Below are positions 1 through 5,551 of a stretch of 8,893 nt of DNA, piece after piece. Source of the stretch: Methanocalculus sp. GTDB lineage: Archaea > Halobacteriota > Methanomicrobia > Methanomicrobiales > Methanocorpusculaceae. Positions within the stretch are counted from its first letter, which is position 1. Each line of letters begins with the position of its first letter. The position numbers were made by a program, and so were the translations under genes. Location: assembly GCF_030651615.1 (NCBI RefSeq), contig NZ_JAUSCG010000196.1, positions 1 through 8,893 of the forward strand, in the 5' to 3' direction. The notes beneath the pieces are model-generated. The model was not told the origin of the DNA. It did not search any database and saw nothing but the letters and a program-made list of their open reading frames with translations.

Positions 1-489
1 CACATACGGTTCATCAGGGTTGAAGATCCGTAACGGAGATCCCATATCAGGTACCTGCTCCTGATGGGTGATGACATTTTCCGGATACACTATGATTGAC
101 CGTGTTTTATATGGTATGCCGGATGTTCTGACCTCATCTGCGGTTGCAGGTGAGTAACCAACTGATACCTGATCGGTGTTATAAGCGAAGAAGATGAGCA
201 TCATGGAGTACCCTTCGCGGGGTATCACACCCGATATCTGCCGGGCATTCATCTCAAAGGTGAGAAGAAGGGCATTATCACGTGTGAGAGGGGACGCAGA
301 GAGCGTGATTGGAATCGATTGTAATTCCGATGGCACAATGATCACGGGTGACTGGACAGGAGAAACCGGCACCTGCGTGGGAGGTGTAGTCTCCGGGATT
401 ATTACATCCGTCTCTGGCGCGGCGGTGCATCCGGAGAGGAGAGGCACGATCAGGCAGAGAATGATTGCTATGAAGAACCATTTTTTCAT
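1..489 (-). CDS. Putative lipoprotein, 3' end beyond window
   Basis: Reading leftward from an ATG at 489, the frame is open for 163 codons to the window edge without a stop, so the C-terminus is missing. The N-terminus is a textbook lipoprotein signal: MKKWFF, a hydrophobic stretch, then the lipobox LLSGC with the lipidated Cys at residue 21. A Thr/Pro/Val-rich linker follows (about residues 22-55), then a probable beta-rich extracytoplasmic domain. The protein is therefore probably anchored on the outer face of the membrane. I recognise no catalytic motif and cannot name a family. The gene diverges from nifB, with 93 nt between the two starts. The start is supported by the signal peptide, by a GTGAT element just upstream and by a TATA-like element at 511-520. 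The ORF is missed by simple ORF callers because it has no stop inside the window, and shadow ORFs in other frames overlap it. Confidence 0.82.
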   Translation of the reverse strand, partial: MKKWFFIAIILCLIVPLLSGCTAAPETDVIIPETTPPTQVPVSPVQSPVIIVPSELQSIPITLSASPLTRDNALLLTFEMNARQISGVIPREGYSMMLIFFAYNTDQVSVGYSPATADEVRTSGIPYKTRSIIVYPENVITHQEQVPDMGSPLRIFNPDEPYV

Positions 490-510
490 GTATCACGATA
501 TACTCTCTGA

Positions 511-520
511 ACTATAAAAG
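511..520 (-). promoter_or_regulatory. TATA element of the left-edge lipoprotein gene
   Basis: On the minus strand this reads CTTTTATAGT, a plausible archaeal TATA box about 25-30 nt upstream of the ATG at 489, which would give a nearly leaderless transcript. It lies within an imperfect dyad, ACTAT-AAAAG-ATAGT (511-525), that could bind a regulator. Position and composition are seen directly; the function is inferred. Confidence 0.45.
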
Positions 521-547
521 ATAGTATTTCAGTTGCAGTAAGAACAG

Positions 548-555
548 TATTTATA
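548..555 (+). promoter_or_regulatory. TATA element of nifB
   Basis: TATTTATA lies 28-35 nt before the nifB ATG at 583. With the usual archaeal spacing, transcription would start within a few bases of the start codon. That fits the lack of a good Shine-Dalgarno; only a weak TTGATC is present. The heptamer AGTATTT occurs at 523-529 and again at 546-552, overlapping the element. I did not see the GGAA-N6-TTCC type of operator known for the archaeal nitrogen repressor NrpR. Confidence 0.5.
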
Positions 556-582
556 CCCTCTTCTTCCATTACTCTTGATCAT

Positions 583-1497
583 ATGACGGATGAGGGTTAC
601 CCGACAGCGAACGTTCAGGGAAAAGAGATCCCCTACGATCCGGAGACGCTCCGGAGGATCAAAGAGCACCCCTGCTTTTCTGAGAAGGCATGCCATACAT
701 TTGGCAGATGCCATCTTGCGGTCGCGCCGAAATGCAATATCCAGTGCAACTACTGTGTCCGGGATTTTGACTGCGTCAATGAGTCCCGTCCCGGCGTGAC
801 CAGCGAGGTGCTCAGCCCTGAAGTAGGGCTTGAACGCGTGAAAGAGGTCCTTGAGAAGTTCCCGTACGTGAAGGTGATCGGGATCGCTGGCCCCGGCGAG
901 CCGCTTGCAAATCCGGAGACAATGGAGACAATACGGCTTGTGCATGAGGCATATCCCCATATCATCCTCTGCCTGAGCACAAACGGCCTCATGCTCCCTG
1001 AGTTAATCGATGAGCTTCTCAAGTACGATGTCTATAACCTGACGGTGACACTGAATGCCATCGATCCGGAGATCGGTGCAAAGATCTACTCGCATGTCAC
1101 CTATAAGGGGAAGAAGTACGAAGGGGTTGAGGGAGCAAAGATCCTCCTCGAACAGCAACTGAAAGGGATTCAGATGGCGGTCGAGCGGAAGATGATCGTA
1201 AAGATCAACACCGTTTACATTCCTGGTGTGAATGACGAGCATATCCCGGAGATTGCAAAGAAGGTCGGAGGAATGGGTGTCTACAACTACAATATCATCC
1301 CGCTCATCCCCCAGTATAAGTTCGAGGGGGTTACTCCGCCGACACCGGCAGACAAGCGGGCGATGCATGAACGCTGTGCGCCCTATGTCAAGCAGATGAA
1401 ACACTGCCAGCGGTGCAGGGCAGACGCAGTCGGCATCCTCGGAAAGGATGTTCAGTCCTGTCTTTCAAGCGGGTGTGGAGAGAAGAAAGAGCATTAA
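583..1497 (+). CDS. nifB: Nitrogenase cofactor maturase NifB (radical SAM)
   Basis: NifB is a radical-SAM enzyme that fuses two 4Fe-4S units, with insertion of a SAM-derived carbide, into NifB-co, the precursor of the nitrogenase active-site cofactor. The 304-residue protein has the family's signature pieces in order: HPCFSEKA near residues 29-36, the radical-SAM cluster motif CNIQCNYC (Cys51, 55, 58), DFDC (Cys64), the SAM-binding GEP in AGPGEPLANP (about 103-112), Cys130, and the C-terminal CQRCRADAVG (Cys275, 278). The extra cysteines fit ligands of the two substrate clusters. It lacks the NifX-like C-terminal domain of many bacterial NifBs, as is usual in methanogens. The ATG at 583 is preferred because the TATA element predicts transcription starting just before it and the N-terminus has normal length. 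No other nif gene lies in the window. Nitrogen fixation by the organism is therefore suggested rather than shown, since some archaea carry nifB-like genes without nifHDK. Confidence 0.95.
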   Translation: MTDEGYPTANVQGKEIPYDPETLRRIKEHPCFSEKACHTFGRCHLAVAPKCNIQCNYCVRDFDCVNESRPGVTSEVLSPEVGLERVKEVLEKFPYVKVIGIAGPGEPLANPETMETIRLVHEAYPHIILCLSTNGLMLPELIDELLKYDVYNLTVTLNAIDPEIGAKIYSHVTYKGKKYEGVEGAKILLEQQLKGIQMAVERKMIVKINTVYIPGVNDEHIPEIAKKVGGMGVYNYNIIPLIPQYKFEGVTPPTPADKRAMHERCAPYVKQMKHCQRCRADAVGILGKDVQSCLSSGCGEKKEH

Positions 1498-1523
1498 CCC
1501 ATTAAAATCATCATTGAGAGCAG

Positions 1524-1700
1524 ATGAGCAGGATTGTGCTTGTTGATGAGGAGACAGGTGAGCGGATCCGCCATCCTCTCAGGACCCTCAAAGAGGCGGA
1601 CCAGCACCGCGAATGGTATGAGCGGATGACCGGCAGGCGGTTCCGTGTCATGAAGATCTTCGGGTCGGGGATCGGGGCTGAGCGGATTGATGGGAAATAA
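1524..1700 (+). CDS. Small conserved-looking hypothetical protein (58 aa)
   Basis: This 58-codon ORF starts 26 nt after the nifB stop in the same direction, so it is probably co-transcribed with nifB. The protein begins MSRIVLVDEETGERIRHP and is highly charged, with an Arg/Glu-rich middle (residues 24-37) and a short hydrophobic stretch VMKIFGSGIG around 42-51. There is no membrane segment, signal peptide or metal-binding cysteine pair. Codon usage resembles nifB, with third positions rich in G and C, which supports real coding. The ribosome-binding site is weak (GAGAG before the ATG). I do not recognise the family. A role in nitrogenase cofactor assembly would rest only on its position. Confidence 0.6.
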   Translation: MSRIVLVDEETGERIRHPLRTLKEADQHREWYERMTGRRFRVMKIFGSGIGAERIDGK

Positions 1701-1721
1701 GATCTCAGACCGACATTGAAT

Positions 1722-1735
1722 GGGATGATCATCCC
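1722..1735. repeat. Perfect 14-bp palindrome between nifB unit and tRNA-Leu
   Basis: GGGATGATCATCCC is identical to its own reverse complement. As RNA it could form a five-pair stem with a GATC loop. It sits 21 nt after the 58-aa ORF, with a short T-run (CTTTTTC) beginning 15 nt later, so it may mark the 3' end of the nifB transcript. It could instead be a protein-binding site near the tRNA promoter. Confidence 0.4.
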
Positions 1736-1783
1736 GATACTCTTCCAATACTTTTTCTGGATGGACGGCATACAAATAGTGGC

Positions 1784-1868
1784 GCGAGGGTAGCCAAGCC
1801 CGGCCAACGGCGTCGGACTTAAGATCCGATCCCGCAGGGGTCCGCCGGTTCGAATCCGGCCTCTCGCA
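1784..1868 (+). tRNA. tRNA-Leu (anticodon UAA)
   Basis: A full class II cloverleaf can be folded by eye. The acceptor is GCGAGGG (1784-1790) paired with CTCTCGC (1861-1867), with one G-U pair and discriminator A1868. The D-stem is GCC/GGC (1793-1795 with 1809-1811). The anticodon stem is TCGGA/TCCGA around the loop CTTAAGA, giving anticodon TAA at 1820-1822. A long variable arm (1830-1843) is typical of Leu, and the T-arm is GCCGG-TTCGAAT-CCGGC (1844-1860). CCA is not encoded, as is common in archaea. Its 3' end recurs at 3257-3280, so the gene probably served as an integration or duplication point. Confidence 0.95.
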
Positions 1869-1880
1869 TTTTTGTTTTTT
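1869..1880 (+). terminator. T-run terminator of tRNA-Leu
   Basis: TTTTTGTTTTTT directly follows the tRNA discriminator base, a typical archaeal oligo-T termination signal. Confidence 0.6.
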
Positions 1881-2007
1881 CGGCACGTGACGGGATGTAT
1901 TCGACCATAAACATCTGCCATCTCTTCTATGACGAATTGGTTCTCTGAAAAAATAGTGTAAATATAAAAGATATTTTATTTTAGAAAAAACAATAATACA
2001 CTACCGA

Positions 2008-2038
2008 AAAAAAAGTTTAAACGTATAGTACTTTAAAG
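2008..2038 (+). promoter_or_regulatory. A+T-rich promoter of the hicB-like gene with two TTTAAA elements
   Basis: An A-run (BRE-like) leads into the palindrome GTTTAAAC (2015-2022), and a second palindrome CTTTAAAG follows at 2031-2038. TTTAAA at 2016-2021 is a suitable TATA box; a start about 25 nt downstream would put the 5' end near 2042, ahead of the Shine-Dalgarno GAGGTGA (2046-2052). The two similar palindromes 16 bp apart could form an operator. The spacer upstream (about 1891-2007) is strongly A+T-rich and holds no gene that I can support. Confidence 0.45.
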
Positions 2039-2063
2039 AACAAATGAGGTGAGATCAGGTCCT

Positions 2064-2249
2064 ATGAAATTCAGAGTGACCATAGAGAGGGACGAAGAGG
2101 GGATCTTCGTCGCCGAATGCCCGTCCCTTCCGGGCTGCATATCCCAGGGAAAAACCAGAGCCGAAGCCCTTGAAAATATAAAAGACGCTGCAACAGGGTA
2201 CCTGGCAAGCCTGAAGAAGCATAATGAACCAATCCCCCAGTCAATATGA
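2064..2249 (+). CDS. HicB-like small protein, no hicA partner next to it
   Basis: The 61-residue protein is a short HicB/UPF0150-type domain. It has the N-terminal strand KFRVTIERDEEG, the family signature FVAECPSLPGCISQG (residues 15-29), then TRAEALENIKDAATGYL (31-47) forming the first helix. HicB proteins neutralise the mRNA-cleaving toxin HicA and often repress their own operon. This one ends shortly after the core fold and lacks the longer C-terminal DNA-binding extension. The ATG at 2064 is preferred over the GTG at 2049 because the family begins right at MKFRV and GAGGTGA lies 11 nt upstream. Immediately after, an ATG overlaps the stop (ATGA) but opens only an eight-codon frame, so no HicA is encoded there. 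It may be an orphan antitoxin, a remnant of a pair, or a HicB-fold protein with another role. Confidence 0.8.
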   Translation: MKFRVTIERDEEGIFVAECPSLPGCISQGKTRAEALENIKDAATGYLASLKKHNEPIPQSI

Positions 2250-2447
2250 GGAAACCAGAGATTGACGTCTGATATTTCCAAATGACTTCCATTATCTTAC
2301 CTTGAAGGAATGAGCCGTGAGGTGAGGTCTGGTTTATTTTCAGAACACCACAATAACAACTCAAAATGTCGGGGCTATGGGCAGATATCAAAAACATTAT
2401 TTTCAAAAGACACGAAGAATATAATCCAATTATCATATAATTTACTC

Positions 2448-2454
2448 AAAGGAG
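2448..2454 (+). promoter_or_regulatory. Shine-Dalgarno fixing a TTG start; TATA-like elements just upstream
   Basis: AAAGGAG ends 8 nt before the TTG at 2463. TATA-like stretches (ATATAAT at 2419-2425 and CATATAAT at 2434-2441) lie within the in-frame open stretch that extends back to 2310. Promoter and ribosome-binding site inside that extension argue that translation begins at 2463 and not upstream. Confidence 0.6.
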
Positions 2455-2462
2455 TTTGTACA

Positions 2463-3209
2463 TTGGACATACCACGTATCTTTACTATTTCCGAAAGCGC
2501 CCACCGTATTCATAACCCGTTCACACCAGAAAATCTCGCCACTCTCGGCGCAGCGTTGCGCCTGGAGCCGGGGGCTCGTCTGCTTGACCTCGGCAGTGGT
2601 TCGGGAGAGATGCTCTGCACCTGGGCACGCGATTTTGGAATCAACGGTGTCGGCATCGATATGAGCCAGTTGCTCACCGGGCAGGCGAAACTCCGTGCTG
2701 AAGAACTCGGAGTCACTGATCGTGTCGGGTTCATCCACGGCGATGCTGCCGGCTATGTCGCCGACGAAAAGGTCGATGTGGCAGCATGTCTTGGTGCCAC
2801 ATGGATTGGCGGGGGAGTCGCCGGCACCATCGGGCTTCTGGCACAAAGTCTCCGCCCCAAAGGGATCATCCTCATCGGTGAGCCCTACTGGCAGCAGGTA
2901 CCACCAACAGAAGATGTTGCCAGGGGATGCTTTGCCAGTTCTATCTCGGATTTTCTCATGCTTCCGGACCTTCTCGCGTCTTTTAACGATCTCGGCTACG
3001 ATGTTGTGGAGATGGTTCTGGCAAACAATGATGGCTGGGACAGGTACGAAGCAGCCAAATGGCTCACCATGCGCCGATGGCTCGAAGCGAATCCCGACGA
3101 TGACTTCGCAAAAGAGGTGAGAGCCACACTGACGTCGGAACCAAAACGCTATGCCACGTACACACGTGAATACCTTGGATGGGGAGTGTTCGCGCTGATG
3201 GCACGGTGA
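2463..3209 (+). CDS. SAM-dependent class I methyltransferase
   Basis: A 248-residue cytoplasmic methyltransferase with a Rossmann-type SAM fold. Motif I is LLDLGSGSGEM (residues 40-50), the acidic residue after strand 2 is in GVGIDMS (Asp66), HGDAAG (92-97) positions the adenine, VDVAACLGA (104-112) is motif II/IV, and LRPKGIILIGEPYW (130-143) is the post-II strand. The substrate cannot be read from the sequence; such proteins are usually annotated only as small-molecule methyltransferases. The start is the TTG at 2463, supported by AAAGGAG and by the natural N-terminus MDIPRIFTISESAHRIHNP. The frame is open for another 51 codons upstream, but that stretch is A+T-rich, low in coding character and contains the promoter. 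The gene lies in the block bracketed by tRNA-Leu 3' ends. A decayed relative is found at 6799-6897, so this type of gene has been copied within the locus. Confidence 0.88.
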   Translation: MDIPRIFTISESAHRIHNPFTPENLATLGAALRLEPGARLLDLGSGSGEMLCTWARDFGINGVGIDMSQLLTGQAKLRAEELGVTDRVGFIHGDAAGYVADEKVDVAACLGATWIGGGVAGTIGLLAQSLRPKGIILIGEPYWQQVPPTEDVARGCFASSISDFLMLPDLLASFNDLGYDVVEMVLANNDGWDRYEAAKWLTMRRWLEANPDDDFAKEVRATLTSEPKRYATYTREYLGWGVFALMAR

Positions 3210-3256
3210 TGTGAGGCAGCTGGATGCTGTTGTTCGATCCTGTAAGAGCAGGGTCA

Positions 3257-3280
3257 CGGGTCGAATCCGGCCTCTCGCAT
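3257..3280 (+). repeat. Copy of the tRNA-Leu 3' end (att-like direct repeat)
   Basis: Bases 3261-3280 are identical to 1850-1869, covering the T-loop, the 3' T-stem, the 3' acceptor strand and the discriminator of tRNA-Leu. With one T-to-G change the match reaches back to 3257. No 5' tRNA half precedes it, so it is not a tRNA gene. The preceding GATCCTG...GCAGGG (3236-3253) vaguely resembles the variable arm. The two copies flank the hicB-like and methyltransferase genes. Confidence 0.85.
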
Positions 3281-3300
3281 ACCGTTTTGATTTTGGTACG

Positions 3301-3321
3301 TGAGGCTCAACAACAGCCTCA
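3301..3321 (+). terminator. Stem-loop between the tRNA fragment and the alkylsulfatase gene
   Basis: TGAGGCT and AGCCTCA form a perfect 7-bp stem around the loop CAACAAC. It may end the methyltransferase transcript or shape the leader of the next gene. There is no T-run directly behind it (a TTTTT follows only at about 3336), so the terminator assignment is tentative. Confidence 0.35.
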
Positions 3322-3377
3322 TTTACCGCACCACATTTTTCACCATCCTTATCTATGAAGAATTATTCATTTTATCT

Positions 3378-5369
3378 ATGAAATGCCTGAACACGCGTCT
3401 GCTTCTTTGCCTTTGTGCTCTTCTTCTCATAGCTTCCCCGGTTGTAGCAGAAGATCAGAGAAATGACGCAACCTCATACACCCGTGCCATCAATACGGCT
3501 GAAGATCTCTCTAAAACCTGGCAGAATCTCAACGATGATATTGAGTATGCAAACCGCGGACTTCTCGCAGCACCGGACTCGCAGATCATTCTCAACGCGG
3601 CTGGCAAACCGGTTCTGGACGTAACAGGTCTCTCTTATCTCCAAAACAACACCGCACCCTTGACAGTGAGTGCTGGCCTGTACGAACAGGCGAGGCTGAA
3701 CAGCATTCGCGGGCTCTTTCAGGTGACTGATACCATCTATCAGGTACGCGGATACGATGTTTCCGTGATGAGCCTTATCAAAGGAGAGACCGGCTGGATC
3801 ATTATCGATCCGCTGGGCTGTACCGAGAGCGCAGGGGTAGCTCTGGATCTCGTCACCAAAAAACTCGGCGAATATCCGGTAAAGGCAGTCATCTACACGC
3901 ATCCCCACGTGGATCACTGTCTCGGTGTGGGAGGTGTCACTACTCAGGAGAAGGTCGACTCAGGTGAGGTCATCGTCATCGCCCCTGAAGGATTCATGGA
4001 GCATCTTGTCAGCGAAAATGTGTACGCCGGAACTGCAATGAAGCGCCGTTCGATATACATGTTCGGTTTGACGCTTCCGGTCGACGAAAAGGGCTTTGTG
4101 GATTTGGGCATTGGGACGATGATGGCCAGCGGAAGTATGACGCTTATCCCCCCGACGCGTGATATCACCCATACCGGACAGACTGTGACGATCGACGGTG
4201 TGGAGATGGTGTTCCAGCTGACGCCCGGCACCGAAGCCCCGGTGGAGATGAATATCTGGTTCCCGCAGGAGAAAGCGCTCTGCATGGCGGAAAACTGCGT
4301 TGGAGCACTCCATAATATTCTGACTATCCGGGGAGCCCAGGTACGGGACCCCCTTTCCTGGTCACGATACCTCGATGAAGCTCGCCAGCTCTATGGAGGA
4401 GAGGCCGGGGTGATGTTTACCTCGCACAACTGGCCGCGTTTCGGTAACGAGGCTGTGGTCGAAACGCTTGAGATACAGCGTGACATGTACAGGTATCTCC
4501 ACGATCAGACGCTGCACCTGATCAATCGGGGATATACGATGGATGAACTCTCTCATATGATTACTCTGCCTGATTCCCTGAGGAAGTATGGATACACGCA
4601 CGAGTTTTATGGGACGGTGCAGTTCGCAGCAAAGGCCGTATACCAGAAATACCTGGGATTCTACGATGGAAACCCAACGCATCTGAACAATCCCGATCCA
4701 GTTGGGTTCTCCTCGGTGCTGATCGAGTATATGGGTGGGGCAGATGCAGTCATACCCAGGCTCAGAGAGGATTATCAGAAGGGAATGTACCAGGAGGTGG
4801 CAACGATTGCCGGCTACATTGTCTACTCAGACCCGACAAACAGGGAGGCAAGAACTATCCAGGCCGATGCACTTGAGCAACTTGGATACCAGTCGGTCTC
4901 CGGCCCGTACAGAAATGCCTATCTGACGGCAGCTCAGGAGCTCAGGAGTACCGGCGTGTCGGAGTCCGGAGATGCCAGCACCCAGGGATCACCCCCGGCA
5001 TTGGGATTGCTGTCGGCACTGTCTCCTGATCAGGTCTTTGAATATCTTGCAATACGGCTGAATCCGGAGAGAGCCGATGGGGAAGACATTTTGGTCAATA
5101 TCATCATGGAATCTCCGGAAGGCAATACTACAGCGGTTGTTCATCTGAAGAACTGTGTCCTCCATGCATGGATGGGGACGTATGATGGAAATGCCAGTGC
5201 GACTATTTCCGGCGAAAAGACTGCAATGAAAGGGTATCTGCTCCAGGGCAGGCCTTCGAAAGAGAAGCTGATGGGTTTTGCCACGGTCTCAGGAGATGTG
5301 GATTCGTTTATCCGTCTGATGGGCATGTTTGATACCTTCACCCCGGATTTCCCTATCGTCCTCCCATAA
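3378..5369 (+). CDS. Exported alkylsulfatase-like metallo-beta-lactamase protein (SdsA/BDS1 type)
   Basis: A 663-residue secreted hydrolase resembling linear alkylsulfatases, which cleave alkyl sulfate esters such as dodecyl sulfate. Residues 1-24 form a Sec signal peptide ending SPVVA before EDQ. The MBL domain carries the zinc motif THPHVDH (His175, His177, Asp179, His180), further ligands Glu286 in PGTEAP and Glu305 in MAEN, and His350 in TSHNWP. These spacings match the two-zinc site I recall for Pseudomonas SdsA1. The family's dimerisation segment follows, with GFYDGNPTHLNN at about 427-438. The C-terminal region, about 548-661, resembles the SCP2-like domain of these enzymes. The ATG at 3378 is chosen because the signal peptide starts there. 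The frame extends back to a GTG at 3300, but that part crosses the duplicated tRNA flank and adds an implausible leader. No Shine-Dalgarno is visible. Such enzymes are mostly bacterial, so acquisition by transfer is likely. Physiological substrate unknown. Confidence 0.88.
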   Translation: MKCLNTRLLLCLCALLLIASPVVAEDQRNDATSYTRAINTAEDLSKTWQNLNDDIEYANRGLLAAPDSQIILNAAGKPVLDVTGLSYLQNNTAPLTVSAGLYEQARLNSIRGLFQVTDTIYQVRGYDVSVMSLIKGETGWIIIDPLGCTESAGVALDLVTKKLGEYPVKAVIYTHPHVDHCLGVGGVTTQEKVDSGEVIVIAPEGFMEHLVSENVYAGTAMKRRSIYMFGLTLPVDEKGFVDLGIGTMMASGSMTLIPPTRDITHTGQTVTIDGVEMVFQLTPGTEAPVEMNIWFPQEKALCMAENCVGALHNILTIRGAQVRDPLSWSRYLDEARQLYGGEAGVMFTSHNWPRFGNEAVVETLEIQRDMYRYLHDQTLHLINRGYTMDELSHMITLPDSLRKYGYTHEFYGTVQFAAKAVYQKYLGFYDGNPTHLNNPDPVGFSSVLIEYMGGADAVIPRLREDYQKGMYQEVATIAGYIVYSDPTNREARTIQADALEQLGYQSVSGPYRNAYLTAAQELRSTGVSESGDASTQGSPPALGLLSALSPDQVFEYLAIRLNPERADGEDILVNIIMESPEGNTTAVVHLKNCVLHAWMGTYDGNASATISGEKTAMKGYLLQGRPSKEKLMGFATVSGDVDSFIRLMGMFDTFTPDFPIVLP

Positions 5370-5494
5370 ACCCAATATACACAATCTTTTACCTATGGAG
5401 AAAGAGCCGGATAGGGAGTTGTGAGCACTCCGGAACAGGTCACATGGTTTTCTGCATGGAGCAGCAGGCCCCTGTGAGCCACCGGTCGGTGAGA

Positions 5495-5508
5495 TGGCAC
5501 AAGTGCCA
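5495..5508. promoter_or_regulatory. Operator-like palindrome upstream of the M23 peptidase gene
   Basis: TGGCAC-AA-GTGCCA is a 6-bp perfect inverted repeat with a two-base centre, 43 nt before the ATG at 5552. It abuts AAATACTG (5508-5515), which could act as a weak TATA element for that gene, so a protein bound here could control it. The spacer from 5370 to 5494 holds no gene or other signal that I can support. Confidence 0.4.
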
Positions 5509-5551
5509 AATACTGTGAGGGGTGATTATCGCATCTGGAGATACTCCCCCC

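Noticed and set aside
194..517. Plus-strand 107-codon ORF at the left edge
   Set aside because: It is antisense to the lipoprotein gene, which has a complete lipobox signal and an uninterrupted frame over 163 codons.
490..582. Possible NrpR operator in the nifB promoter region
   Set aside because: No GGAA-N6-TTCC or GGTA-N6-TACC arrangement was found; only a weak ACTAT/ATAGT dyad and a repeated AGTATTT are present.
1511..1921. Minus-strand ORFs overlapping the tRNA, containing GRIRTGGPLRDRI-like peptides
   Set aside because: This peptide type is the well-known false translation of the antisense of a class II tRNA. The ORFs run through the tRNA and the antisense of the 58-aa ORF.
2310..2462. 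In-frame N-terminal extension of the methyltransferase from the ATG at 2310
   Set aside because: A+T-rich, poor coding character, contains TATA-like elements and the AAAGGAG site; the family-like N-terminus starts at the TTG at 2463.
2442..3257. Long minus-strand ORF (271 codons) opposite the methyltransferase
   Set aside because: It mirrors the coding strand of a clear methyltransferase and its translation has no recognisable domain; a shadow frame of a G+C-rich gene.
3300..3377. In-frame GTG start for the alkylsulfatase at 3300
   Set aside because: It would put 26 unrelated residues before a complete signal peptide and overlaps the 7-bp hairpin at 3301-3321.
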